From CAZBBC01 sp964489835 (GTDB lineage Bacteria > Calditrichota > Calditrichia > JAJRVZ01), in contig CAZBBC010000043.1 in the NCBI GenBank assembly GCA_964489835.1, positions 1 through 29,879 on the forward strand: DNA of 29,879 nucleotides. The letters run 5' to 3'. Of the stretch, positions 1-7,352 are shown piece after piece (position 1 is the first letter of the stretch; each line of letters begins with the position of its first letter). The notes beneath the pieces were generated by a model. It saw only the letters and a program-made list of their open reading frames with translations. It was not told the origin of the DNA and did not search any database. Made by a program: the position numbers and the translations under genes.

Positions 1-39
1 AAACCTGCGTCTAAGCCGCATCTTCGACCTTCTCTTGAA
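1..39. repeat. Terminal direct repeat, left copy
   Basis: The first 39 bases are identical to 29840-29878 in the same orientation. The match ends with a C at position 40 against an A at 29879, so the copies diverge there. No coding potential is evident. It is most simply a dispersed genomic repeat at which the contig was broken. Confidence 0.85.
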
Positions 40-47
40 CCCAAAAG

Positions 48-70
48 TCCCTCTCATTCCAAGAGAGGGA
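48..70. repeat. Short palindrome (TCCCTCTC hairpin)
   Basis: TCCCTCTC at 48-55 is perfectly complementary to GAGAGGGA at 63-70 with a 7-nt loop, and is followed by TTTAGGGTGAG. This resembles the C/G-rich palindromic intergenic repeats found scattered in many bacterial genomes; the family assignment is inferred from appearance. Confidence 0.55.
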
Positions 71-249
71 TTTAGGGTGAGTTCTTTAAATCAAGTTCTT
101 CTGTTATTAAAATATTTATTTCGTTTCATATTCCAGAGATATTCAATGATGCAGTTGCTATATAATGTCCCCCATTATAAATCCTCTACGAGGTTAATAA
201 TCTAACCTGATTAATTCATGAATTTTAAATCTATCATATGGCGACAATT

Positions 250-353
250 AAGTCTCCCCTTAAAAAAGGGGACTAAGGGGTTGTAAAACATTGATATAAT
301 TTAAAATATTACGTTTAAAACATCCCCCTAACCCCCTTTATTAAGGGGGAATT
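250..353. repeat. MITE-like imperfect inverted repeat
   Basis: The left arm (about 250-285) reads CTCCCCTTAAAAAAGGGG then ACTAAGGGG. The right arm (about 321-353), read on the other strand, gives CCCCCTTAATAAAGGGGG then TTAGGGGG. The arms align over about 33 bases, each is itself a small palindrome, and TTAA occurs at both outer edges. The centre is about 35 bases of AT-rich DNA. There is no ORF, so if mobile it would need a transposase supplied elsewhere. A transcript would fold into a long hairpin just after the M20 gene. Confidence 0.6.
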
Positions 354-489
354 AACTCATTGATTTTAGGTTATTTATAGACTTAAATATTTAATTTTAT
401 GAATAATTCAGGCTAATATATTCTAACGGTATGAAAAGTAAACTAATGATTATCTAACAAAAAGTGTTACCTATTTAACCGAATAGCAT

Positions 490-1728
490 TCAATCATCCA
501 GGGCACAGAGAATAAAGACCTTGGCATCGTTCATCATATTACTTATCCTGCAGTATTCGTTCGGTTGATGGGCAAGATCATCAAGCGTAGACCAGACGGC
601 CACCGGATATTCAAGACGTCTGAATATAGCTGCCACGGTCCCGCCGCCGATGCCTTGTGGTTTAGCCTCAATACCATACACCTCTTTTATTGCCGTGGTC
701 AGTTTTTTAACAATTGGCGCATTGACAGTGGTTGGCGGCGCTGCCTGTTCTTTCTGCTCTGTTGATATTTCGATGGTTACATTGAACATTTTTTGAACTT
801 CATCCGCCAAATGACGGACCGTATTTAATACATCTTCGATATCGTATTCTGGTAATATGCGGCAATCCAGGTAAAAAACATCCTCACCAGGAATGGTATT
901 TATATTCGGAACATTAGCTTCTTTTTTTGTAGGTTCAAATGTTGACCTTGATGGTAAAAAGACCGTATCTGTTGCCCCGTATATTCTGTGCAAGTCTTCC
1001 AGTTTCACTACGAGATTTGAGGCTGCACGAAAAGCATTAATCCCAAGATCCGGCGTACTGGCATGGACCTGTTGCCCCACCGTTTTAAATTTTATCCACA
1101 GAATTGATTTTTCAGCAACTTCTATCATGCTGGCATCCGGTTCACCGGCATCAGGGATAACGATCAGATCATCCTTCTTGAATAAATCCGATTGTTGCTC
1201 CAATAGATAGCTTAAACCATATTCACTGCCCGTTTCTTCATCTGCCATCAATACCAGACCAATATTTAAGGCAGGTGTTACACCTGTTTCTAAAAAAGCC
1301 CGGGCAGCCATTATGGATGAAACCGTCCCCTGATGATTATCTTCGCTACCACGACCAAATATTTTACCATCTTTTACAACCGCCTGGAAAGGATCCGTTT
1401 TCCATTTGCTCAGGTCTCCGGCAGGAACAATATCTGTATGTGTAAGGATCCATAACGTTTTACCGGGATTCTTACCTTCCATTTTAGCAACAATATTGGG
1501 ACGTTGTTTATTTGCCACCCTGTCATCCGGTGCCGGATAATTCGATATTTGTTCAAATCCGATCTGCTTCAAATGATTCTCAAGAAATAGTGCAATCTTT
1601 TCTTCCCCCGGCCCCTCGCTGGTTGGTCCAACCGAATTGATGGCAATCATCTGTTTCATCAGCAAAATGCCTTCCTCTTCAAGATCAGCAAGCTTTTTAA
1701 ATAACCGTTCGGTTTCTGGATTCTGCAT
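490..1728 (-). CDS. M20-family metallopeptidase (ArgE/DapE-like)
   Basis: A 412-residue zinc-dependent aminoacylase/dipeptidase-type hydrolase of the M20/ArgE/DapE superfamily. The metal-site pattern is complete: HTD (H97, D99), bridging D130 in GRGSED, catalytic E164 and E165 in ADEETGS, D193 in IPDAGEPD and the C-terminal H387 in LAHQPNE. The dimerisation (lid) domain lies around 205-320 and carries H222 in QVHASTPD. There is no signal peptide, so it should be cytosolic. The ATG follows a good Shine-Dalgarno (AAGGGG, 6 nt). It starts 20 bp after the dGTPase-like gene and is probably last in the operon beginning with the ROK kinase. The substrate cannot be read from sequence; di/tripeptides or an N-acyl amino acid are possible, and a role in lysine or arginine synthesis is not supported by neighbours. 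Confidence 0.9.
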   Translation of the reverse strand: MQNPETERLFKKLADLEEEGILLMKQMIAINSVGPTSEGPGEEKIALFLENHLKQIGFEQISNYPAPDDRVANKQRPNIVAKMEGKNPGKTLWILTHTDIVPAGDLSKWKTDPFQAVVKDGKIFGRGSEDNHQGTVSSIMAARAFLETGVTPALNIGLVLMADEETGSEYGLSYLLEQQSDLFKKDDLIVIPDAGEPDASMIEVAEKSILWIKFKTVGQQVHASTPDLGINAFRAASNLVVKLEDLHRIYGATDTVFLPSRSTFEPTKKEANVPNINTIPGEDVFYLDCRILPEYDIEDVLNTVRHLADEVQKMFNVTIEISTEQKEQAAPPTTVNAPIVKKLTTAIKEVYGIEAKPQGIGGGTVAAIFRRLEYPVAVWSTLDDLAHQPNEYCRISNMMNDAKVFILCALDD

Positions 1729-1748
1729 ATAATCCCCTTATATTAGTT

Positions 1749-2918
1749 TCAAGAATCAGCCAGGTCACCCAATGAGATATCCGGGACAACCATTTTTTTT
1801 AGTGTTTCTGCAAAATAGCGATCGGTCATTCCGGCGATATAGTCACGTACTTGTAGTGCCGGTGCCGTATGCTTCAGGTATTTCCCCGATTTATTGCGAA
1901 GGAAATCTCTGAATATCCTGCTATTCTCGTTTTTCTTATCGATATCACTGAAAAAATTATCGAACAGAATTTGAAAACCTCTGGCGATACGTTCATGATT
2001 GACCTTCAGTTCAGCGCTTTCATAGATTGACACATAGTTGAATTTTTTTAAGCGATGTAAACTTTTCGAAATTTTTTCACTGAAACAGACATAATTTTTT
2101 CCATAACTATTTTCAACCACATCCCGGACCAGTGTTTCAATTATCTTTCCATTATTATCTCCAAGAACTTCTGTACTTTCACGGGGAAGCTGCTGACGCT
2201 TGATGAGTCCGATTCTGATAGCATCTTCAATATCCTGCCCGATATAAGCAATGGTATCCGTTATCCTAACCACACAACCTTCTAGGGTCATTGGCTTTAT
2301 CTGAAGGTCTTCCCCCGCCTCCCGCGCCCGAATATAATCATTCAGATCCTTTTCTGTTTTATGTGGTTGAGGTTCCAATATTTGTTCATGCACTTCCCCA
2401 TCATGTGACAGAAGACCTTCTCTCACCTGAAAAGTCAAATTAAGACCTGTCCCTGTTTTAGAAATAACATCCACAACACGTAAACTTTGCAAGTTGTGGT
2501 GAAATTGACCCAGTCCATATGACTGACTGACCTTACTCAGGTATTTTTCACCATCATGACCGAACGGCGGGTGTCCAAGGTCGTGGCCAAGTGCAATCGC
2601 CTCGATAAGGTCTAAATTGAGATTCAATAAACGTCCGATGGTTCGTGCGACCTGAGCCACACTCAGGGTGTGAATACTCCGGCTGGTCAGCTGCTCATCC
2701 AGCATAGAAGCAAAATAAACAACCTGAGTTTTTCCTGTATATCTTCGAAAAGCACCGCTATATATAATACGATCCCGGTCCAGAGCGAATGGTGGCCGGA
2801 AACGGATATCACCCTCAGGTGATCTCCGTAGAGCTGCTTCATTCGAAGTTGCAAAAGGTGAAAGCAGTTGACTATATTTTGATTCTATTTCTTTTTCTAT
2901 TTCATATACATTTTTCAT
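1749..2918 (-). CDS. dGTPase-family HD-domain dNTP triphosphohydrolase
   Basis: A 389-residue protein of the deoxyguanosinetriphosphate triphosphohydrolase-like family, which splits dNTPs into nucleoside and triphosphate. The HD metal site is visible: H83 in the SIHTLSV segment, H112-D113 in GHDLGHPPFGHDG, with H116 and H121 following, and HHN at 140-142. The N-terminal LDRDRIIYSGAFRR segment is typical of the family. The open frame extends 27 bases further to a GTG at 2945, but I choose ATG 2918. That ATG overlaps the lipid-kinase stop as ATGA, and AGGA lies 5 nt upstream, indicating translational coupling. Nucleotide preference (dGTP or broader) and allosteric control cannot be judged from the sequence. 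The role is dNTP-pool control. Confidence 0.9.
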   Translation of the reverse strand: MKNVYEIEKEIESKYSQLLSPFATSNEAALRRSPEGDIRFRPPFALDRDRIIYSGAFRRYTGKTQVVYFASMLDEQLTSRSIHTLSVAQVARTIGRLLNLNLDLIEAIALGHDLGHPPFGHDGEKYLSKVSQSYGLGQFHHNLQSLRVVDVISKTGTGLNLTFQVREGLLSHDGEVHEQILEPQPHKTEKDLNDYIRAREAGEDLQIKPMTLEGCVVRITDTIAYIGQDIEDAIRIGLIKRQQLPRESTEVLGDNNGKIIETLVRDVVENSYGKNYVCFSEKISKSLHRLKKFNYVSIYESAELKVNHERIARGFQILFDNFFSDIDKKNENSRIFRDFLRNKSGKYLKHTAPALQVRDYIAGMTDRYFAETLKKMVVPDISLGDLADS

Positions 2919-3802
2919 ATAGATCCTATAGGAGAACAAACCCACAGCGCTTTCTCCTCAATCCTGATATCAAAATTATTAGCGATTTCATCAGGTTCTC
3001 CGTCACGGTGTATGATTAGCTTTTCTTTTTCTGACCTTACCTTTACAGATTTACATCGTTTGTGTATATATTTCGGATTCTCCTGGATATTCCCTTTAAA
3101 AAGCATGGGTAAGATTTTCACTACCTCGGGATAAGAAAGCGACTCAATTAAACAGATATCAAGAAAGCCATCCGTTGGATCGGCATCCGGGGCAATAATG
3201 GCATCATTTCCATATTGTCGCGTATTAGCGAAGGCGATCGTGAGCGCTTTTTTCTTTAGAATCCCTGTTTCGAATTCAAGTATGTAATTTTGTGGATGGT
3301 ATTCCATGAATTCTTTTACACCTATAAGATAATAAGGAATCGGACCGCGTATACCAAATTGTTGAAATTTTTTGCTGATGAGGGCGTCATATCCTATGCC
3401 GCATACACCTATAAAAAATTTGTCATTGATTTTACCAATATCAATACATGAAATTTTCGGAGAGAATAGATATTTAATACTTTCCTGAGTATTTAAAGGT
3501 ATGTTCAAACTCCTGGCCACACCATTTCCAGAACCCACCGGAATAATGCCTAGTATTCCATCGGTGTGGACAAGGCCGCTTGCCACTTCGTTCACTGTTC
3601 CATCACCACCAACGGCAACGATTACATCAAACTTCTCACGAATCGCCCGTTTGGAGATTTCGGTTGCATCACCGGCATCGATGGTATAGGCAAATTCATA
3701 GGTATGGTCAGATGTTTTCATCAGCTGATCAATCAGATCAACTAATCCTTTGGCTTTTTTTTTCCTTCCCGCATGTGGATTTAAAATGAATAAAAACTTC
3801 AT
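2915..3802 (-). CDS. Diacylglycerol/lipid kinase, DagK (YegS/DgkB) family
   Basis: A 295-residue lipid kinase of the diacylglycerol kinase catalytic-domain family (COG1597). The nucleotide-binding signature GGDGTVNEV is at 65-73, followed by PVGSGNG (88-94), and NPHAGRK is near the N-terminus. The N-terminal Rossmann-like half (1-125) precedes a beta-rich C-terminal half containing APDADPTDGFLDI and HRDGEP, as in YegS and DgkB. There is no membrane segment; family members act peripherally on membrane lipids. The gene begins 2 bp after the ROK kinase stop and its own stop overlaps the dGTPase-like start (ATGA), so all three are co-transcribed. Whether the substrate is diacylglycerol, phosphatidylglycerol or a sphingoid-like base is not readable here. 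Confidence 0.9.
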   Translation of the reverse strand: MKFLFILNPHAGRKKKAKGLVDLIDQLMKTSDHTYEFAYTIDAGDATEISKRAIREKFDVIVAVGGDGTVNEVASGLVHTDGILGIIPVGSGNGVARSLNIPLNTQESIKYLFSPKISCIDIGKINDKFFIGVCGIGYDALISKKFQQFGIRGPIPYYLIGVKEFMEYHPQNYILEFETGILKKKALTIAFANTRQYGNDAIIAPDADPTDGFLDICLIESLSYPEVVKILPMLFKGNIQENPKYIHKRCKSVKVRSEKEKLIIHRDGEPDEIANNFDIRIEEKALWVCSPIGSI

Positions 3803-3804
3803 TC

Positions 3805-4770
3805 CTAAGATTTATAGTTACGCATTAACTGATCAAAGGCAAAAGAAAGAGCACCCATATATCCTGCTTTATTTCCTAATTTTGCTTTGACAATTTTCAC
3901 ATTATCTGTGGCATTCTTCATCGCATAACGGAAGGCTACCTTCTTTACCCTTTTCAGATATTCATCGCCTGATTCTGATACACCCCCGCCGATAATAATT
4001 AGTGAAGGATCAAAAATATTCATAAAATTAGCAATTCCTCTGCCCAAATAATAGGTGGACCGTTCTATTGTTTCTAACGCGAGACGATTACCATTCCTAA
4101 ACTGTTCAAAAATATCTTTAACGGAAATGTTTTTATTGGTAATCGGGGATCCTTCTTTTGTTGATTTTTTAATAAAATAATCTGTCATCGCTTTAGCAGA
4201 TGTATACCGTTCAAGACACCCTCTTCCACCGCATCGACAGTTTAATCCATTATACTTTATAGACATATGACCTAATTCTGCTCCGGCAAAGTGGCTGCCC
4301 CGGTAAATCTCCCCATTGACAATTATTCCTCCTCCAATCCCGGTTCCGATAGTCAGACATATAATATTTTTGTGTCCCACACCGGCACCATATCTTGCTT
4401 CTGCCAAAGCCATTAAATTGGCATCATTATCAATAAATGTGGGAATATTTAAACTTTTTTCTATTTCCTTCCCAATATGGACCTCGCTCCAAAACCGAAA
4501 ATTTGGCGTTGATCCTTTGAGGAATCCTCTTTCCACATCTACACAGCCCGGAGTTCCAATACCGACAACCAACGGAATATATCCTTTAAGCCTGGCAAAC
4601 GCAGCCATTTCATGAGCGGCTTCGGCCATCTGACCTAATATTTTGCTATTGGTCGCCTGAGAATCAGTAGGTATCTTATTTTCCTTTAAAATTTTTCCTT
4701 CCCGGGAACCGAGAGCATACTTAATAAAAGTACCGCCTAAATCGATGCCAATGCCAACATTTTGGTCCAT
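3805..4770 (-). CDS. ROK-family sugar kinase (glucokinase-like)
   Basis: A 321-residue ROK kinase, most like bacterial glucokinases. The phosphate-binding loop IDLGGTFIK is at 9-17 and the catalytic Asp is D116 in IDNDAN. The sugar-binding ExxH motif is AELGH (E165, H168). The zinc-site cysteines are C178, C180 and C185 in CRCGGRGC. A second nucleotide-binding segment, IIIGGGVS, follows near residue 265. There is no helix-turn-helix N-terminus, so it is an enzyme rather than a ROK repressor. The ATG has an AGGA Shine-Dalgarno. It heads the tight four-gene run ROK, lipid kinase, dGTPase, M20. Glucose is the likeliest substrate, possibly fed by the GH57 enzyme encoded in this window, but this is inference. 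Confidence 0.9.
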   Translation of the reverse strand: MDQNVGIGIDLGGTFIKYALGSREGKILKENKIPTDSQATNSKILGQMAEAAHEMAAFARLKGYIPLVVGIGTPGCVDVERGFLKGSTPNFRFWSEVHIGKEIEKSLNIPTFIDNDANLMALAEARYGAGVGHKNIICLTIGTGIGGGIIVNGEIYRGSHFAGAELGHMSIKYNGLNCRCGGRGCLERYTSAKAMTDYFIKKSTKEGSPITNKNISVKDIFEQFRNGNRLALETIERSTYYLGRGIANFMNIFDPSLIIIGGGVSESGDEYLKRVKKVAFRYAMKNATDNVKIVKAKLGNKAGYMGALSFAFDQLMRNYKS

Positions 4771-4802
4771 TTTTTTCCTGTTTATCTGTCTGTAAAATTA
4801 AC

Positions 4803-4839
4803 CTGACCTATGCCTACTGCAGCGATGCTGCAATCAAAT
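4803..4839. repeat. GCAGC-hairpin repeat, copy a
   Basis: This is one of six copies of a short intergenic module. Here a TGCAGC/GCTGCA stem (4818-4823 and 4827-4832) with loop GAT is preceded by CTGACCTATGCCTACT. Read on the other strand it matches the form GCAGC-loop-GCTGCGGTATGAATAGATCA. Confidence 0.6.
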
Positions 4840-4898
4840 ATCAAATGACAAATTACAAAATCCAAATAATAATCAATTTTCAAAATACTAATGACCGA
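4831..4898. repeat. CAAAT-rich degenerate repeat
   Basis: AT-rich sequence made of variations on CAAATGACAAATTACAAAATCC. The same wording appears in inverse orientation at about 25240-25291 in front of the S6 operon, suggesting a dispersed low-complexity intergenic repeat. Confidence 0.4.
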
Positions 4899-4908
4899 AA
4901 TTTAATCG

Positions 4909-4942
4909 ATTATTCATAGCGCAGCACAAGGCTGCAAACAAA
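4909..4942. repeat. GCAGC-hairpin repeat, copy b
   Basis: GCAGC (4921-4925), loop ACAAG and GCTGC (4931-4935), flanked by TATTCATAGC on one side and AAACAAA on the other. It lies in the same orientation as copy a and runs directly into the A-tract of the tonB terminator. Confidence 0.6.
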
Positions 4943-4980
4943 AAAAAAGGCAAGATGATATCGTACGATCATCTTGCCTT
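4939..4980 (-). terminator. Rho-independent terminator of exbB-exbD-exbD-tonB
   Basis: A perfect 13-bp stem (4947-4959 with 4968-4980, arm AAGGCAAGATGAT) closes an 8-nt loop. On the minus strand it is followed by a run of about nine T (complement of the A-tract starting near 4939). It lies about 20 bp after the tonB stop and fits a strong intrinsic terminator. Confidence 0.92.
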
Positions 4981-5000
4981 AAACCAGTTTATGTTTTCCA

Positions 5001-5633
5001 TTAACGCAGGTGAAAATCAAAAGGAATATTCATTTTTACCTTAACAAATTTATCTCTCTGTTTAGCTGGTTTAAAACTACACTGCATTGCCGCCGCCATC
5101 GCCGCTTCATCCAGCATAGGCACTGATTTAAATACCACTGCATTTTCCACCAGTCCTGTTTTTCCAATAGTCACCGTAATGACTACTTTTCCTTCGATCT
5201 GTGCTTTCCTTGCCAGATCAGGATACTGGGGAACCGCCTTATTCCTCAGAACCGGTTTTTCCGATACAGCAAAAAACTCATAGACCTCATCATCTTCTAC
5301 CGGTGGCGGAGGGGGCGTATCGTCCCGCGCTTCAAATACAACTTCAGTTTCCTCGATGGTCACATCATCCAACATTTCATCATCTTCGGCTTCTATTGGA
5401 ATCGAAGGTCTTGCCGGAGGAGGTGGTCGTTGAATCTGCTCGGTAGGTGGAATTTCGATCATTTCAATCTTAATATCCACACTCTCAGGTAATATGGTTC
5501 CAACTTCAAATTTCTTAAAGGCATAAAAAGTAACTATCATTATCAATAAAGCAAAGATCGTACTTACTTCAAGAACTTTTTGATATTTTAACACCAGATC
5601 CACTTTGGGATCTTTCTTTAATAATTCTGTCAT
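5001..5633 (-). CDS. tonB: TonB-family energy transducer
   Basis: A 210-residue TonB-type protein. A short cytoplasmic N-terminus precedes one membrane anchor (about 21-38). A periplasmic linker (about 60-118) follows, rich in proline and acid, with RPPPPARP and TPPPPPVEDD. The C-terminal TonB domain is at about 128-210 and includes YPDLARKAQIEGKVVI. It would carry energy from the ExbB/ExbD motor to outer-membrane receptors, which implies an outer membrane. The start lies 1 bp after the second exbD stop, and the gene ends just before the terminator at 4939-4980. It could serve TonB-dependent transport generally or a specialised system; no receptor gene is present in the window. Confidence 0.92.
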   Translation of the reverse strand: MTELLKKDPKVDLVLKYQKVLEVSTIFALLIMIVTFYAFKKFEVGTILPESVDIKIEMIEIPPTEQIQRPPPPARPSIPIEAEDDEMLDDVTIEETEVVFEARDDTPPPPPVEDDEVYEFFAVSEKPVLRNKAVPQYPDLARKAQIEGKVVITVTIGKTGLVENAVVFKSVPMLDEAAMAAAMQCSFKPAKQRDKFVKVKMNIPFDFHLR

Positions 5634-5634
5634 T

Positions 5635-6051
5635 TTAAAATACCCCTGGAATAGCGGAATAATTAAGCCTCAAGGCATCGGCTTTTCGCATCTCCTGCTG
5701 TACATCATTAACCATTGCCATCGTCGATTCTTTGTCTATCTTCATCGCGACGATCATTTGCGGATCCTGTACTCTTTTTTCATACAGAATGTTACGCAAA
5801 TTAGTTGTTTTTGGAACTTTGTAGTCATCACATACGACCTGATTATTTCTATCAATCCAAATTGTGACGATATGGCGTTTTGATCCAGGTATTTTCTTTA
5901 CCATTTCTGCATCCGGGAGACTGACTTTCAAGCCAGAAAATTGTTTAAATACTGTAGCAACCATAAAGAAAATCAAGAGCATAAAAATGATATCCGGGAG
6001 AGAAGCGGTCGGTATATCGGTAGAGATTTTATGTTTGCGTTCAAATTTCAT
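5635..6051 (-). CDS. exbD: ExbD/TolR-family protein (second copy)
   Basis: A 138-residue ExbD/TolR biopolymer transport protein. A basic cytoplasmic N-terminus (MKFERKHK) leads to one transmembrane helix (about 18-36), which contains the conserved proton-relay aspartate D20 in ASLPDIIF. The rest is the periplasmic domain. It sits 19 bp after the first exbD and 1 bp before tonB. The two ExbD proteins share the same N-terminal layout (ST-IP-ASLPDI-F) but differ widely in the periplasmic part. This suggests a heteromeric stator or separate partners rather than a recent duplication. Confidence 0.92.
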   Translation of the reverse strand: MKFERKHKISTDIPTASLPDIIFMLLIFFMVATVFKQFSGLKVSLPDAEMVKKIPGSKRHIVTIWIDRNNQVVCDDYKVPKTTNLRNILYEKRVQDPQMIVAMKIDKESTMAMVNDVQQEMRKADALRLNYSAIPGVF

Positions 6052-6070
6052 TTTTATTTATCCTCATACC

Positions 6071-6478
6071 TTAATTTTCTTCAGGTTCTGCCAGGGAAAT
6101 TCTGGTTGCCTCGGCTTTTTTGAGTTTGTCAATTACATCAAGATATGTATCATATTGGGTCAATTTATCAGTTTTCACAGAGACCACCAGTAACGGATTT
6201 TGATGTAAACGATCTTTAATAATTCTGGTGATATCACGAATCTCTACAATTTCTCCATCAATAGCAACATTACCAGCGGCATTAATAAGTAGATTAGCAA
6301 TATTTTCCTTAGCCATTTTTAATTCTTCTGACTGAGCCGGAGGCAATACCAGATCCAGCCCTTTTTCCGCATCGATCGTTGTTGTCACGAGGAAAAATAT
6401 TAGCAGCAGAAATACGATATCTGGTAGAGAAGCCATTGGAATTTCTGTACTTACTTTTTTTCTTTTACCAAGTAACAT
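6071..6478 (-). CDS. exbD: ExbD/TolR-family protein (first copy)
   Basis: A 135-residue ExbD/TolR protein with a basic N-terminus (MLLGKRKK) and a single membrane helix (about 18-38). The channel aspartate is D20 in ASLPDIVF. The periplasmic domain includes LDLVLPPAQS and ends acidic. It works with ExbB as the proton-driven motor energising TonB. It begins 32 bp after exbB and is followed after 19 bp by a diverged second exbD. Confidence 0.92.
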   Translation of the reverse strand: MLLGKRKKVSTEIPMASLPDIVFLLLIFFLVTTTIDAEKGLDLVLPPAQSEELKMAKENIANLLINAAGNVAIDGEIVEIRDITRIIKDRLHQNPLLVVSVKTDKLTQYDTYLDVIDKLKKAEATRISLAEPEEN

Positions 6479-6510
6479 AATTTTACCTTCGTTAGAATAG
6501 TATGTGAAGC

Positions 6511-7125
6511 TTACTTATTATCCTGCATATCAGCCAGAGCTTCAATCAGTTCAACGGAACTCTCTTCCATATCAATAATTAATTTATCAATTTTTGATGT
6601 AAAATAGTTGTTGAATATCTGGATAAGCATAGCCACGACAAGCCCGAAAAGCGTTGTCAATAAAGCTTGTGAAATACCGCCGGCAACAATCGCGGGAGAT
6701 ATATCATTGGCCTTTTTGATTGAATCGAAAGCCTGGACCATACCCCAAACCGTGCCGGTAAAACCGAGCATCGGGGCCAGCACAATAACGGTACTTAAAA
6801 CGACCATTCCTCTTTCAAGAAATGCCATTTCCAAAGAACCAGCGGTCGTAATCGCTTTTTCAACATAGGTGACGCCTCTGTTGGCGCGACTTAATCCTGC
6901 GTGAAAAATCGAGGCGACCGGACCTGGAGTTTTTTCACATTCTTCAGTTGCTGCTTTTACACCACCTTCTTCCAAGGCAAGGTGAATTTTGCTCAAAAAT
7001 TTTCTTGTATTTACAGATGCTCGAGTCAATGTCCAGAATCGCTCGATGACAAATGCCAGGCCAATCACTAATAATACCAGAATTGGCCACATAAATTCTC
7101 CACCATCAAGAAACAATTTTACCAT
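6511..7125 (-). CDS. exbB: MotA/TolQ/ExbB proton-channel protein
   Basis: A 204-residue ExbB/TolQ-type inner-membrane protein with three helices: about 11-30, 106-131 (containing APMLGFTGTVWGM) and 146-172 (containing AGGISQALLTTLFGLVVA). A large cytoplasmic loop lies between helices 1 and 2. These are the family's channel-lining signatures. It is the first gene of exbB-exbD-exbD-tonB, with a strong Shine-Dalgarno (GGAGGA, 9 nt) and a consensus-like promoter at 7214-7242. TolQ is the alternative name, but the gene set ends in TonB and lacks tolA, tolB and pal, so ExbB is preferred. Confidence 0.93.
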   Translation of the reverse strand: MVKLFLDGGEFMWPILVLLVIGLAFVIERFWTLTRASVNTRKFLSKIHLALEEGGVKAATEECEKTPGPVASIFHAGLSRANRGVTYVEKAITTAGSLEMAFLERGMVVLSTVIVLAPMLGFTGTVWGMVQAFDSIKKANDISPAIVAGGISQALLTTLFGLVVAMLIQIFNNYFTSKIDKLIIDMEESSVELIEALADMQDNK

Positions 7126-7213
7126 GAGTCTAGTTCCTCCAAAAATAATATAACTACAATAATGAAATTAAGCTGTTAATTTTCCAGGGGATTAATAACA
7201 ATAAATTTCCGCT

Positions 7214-7242
7214 ATAATAATATTTTTACTGTAAAAAGTCAA
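7214..7242 (-). promoter_or_regulatory. Sigma-70-like promoter for exbB operon
   Basis: On the minus strand TTGACT (7237-7242) is followed after exactly 17 bp by TATTAT (7214-7219). Both hexamers are one base off consensus, and the predicted leader to the exbB ATG is about 80 nt. No operator palindrome is obvious, so regulation (for example by iron) is not shown. Confidence 0.75.
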
Positions 7243-7352
7243 TTTCTTTTTTTCCTCCCAACAAAGACCTTTTGACATCCGGAGTCTCTGAATCGCTGCC
7301 CTCCTGCGTTATGTGTAAGTTTTCAAAGAAGAACTCTATATAAGCTAACTTG

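Larger units (their letters stand above)
1..489. other. Non-coding region rich in inverted repeats
   Basis: No credible gene is present in these 489 bases. They hold the left terminal repeat (1-39), a short palindrome (48-70) and a MITE-like inverted repeat (250-353), separated by AT-rich sequence. The region lies just downstream of the M20 peptidase gene, which reads towards it, so the hairpins could end that transcript, although none has a clean following T-tract. Confidence 0.7.

Noticed and set aside
2919..2945. GTG start extending the dGTPase-like protein by nine residues
   Set aside because: The ATG at 2918 overlaps the previous stop as ATGA and has its own Shine-Dalgarno; the extension reads through the lipid-kinase coding region.
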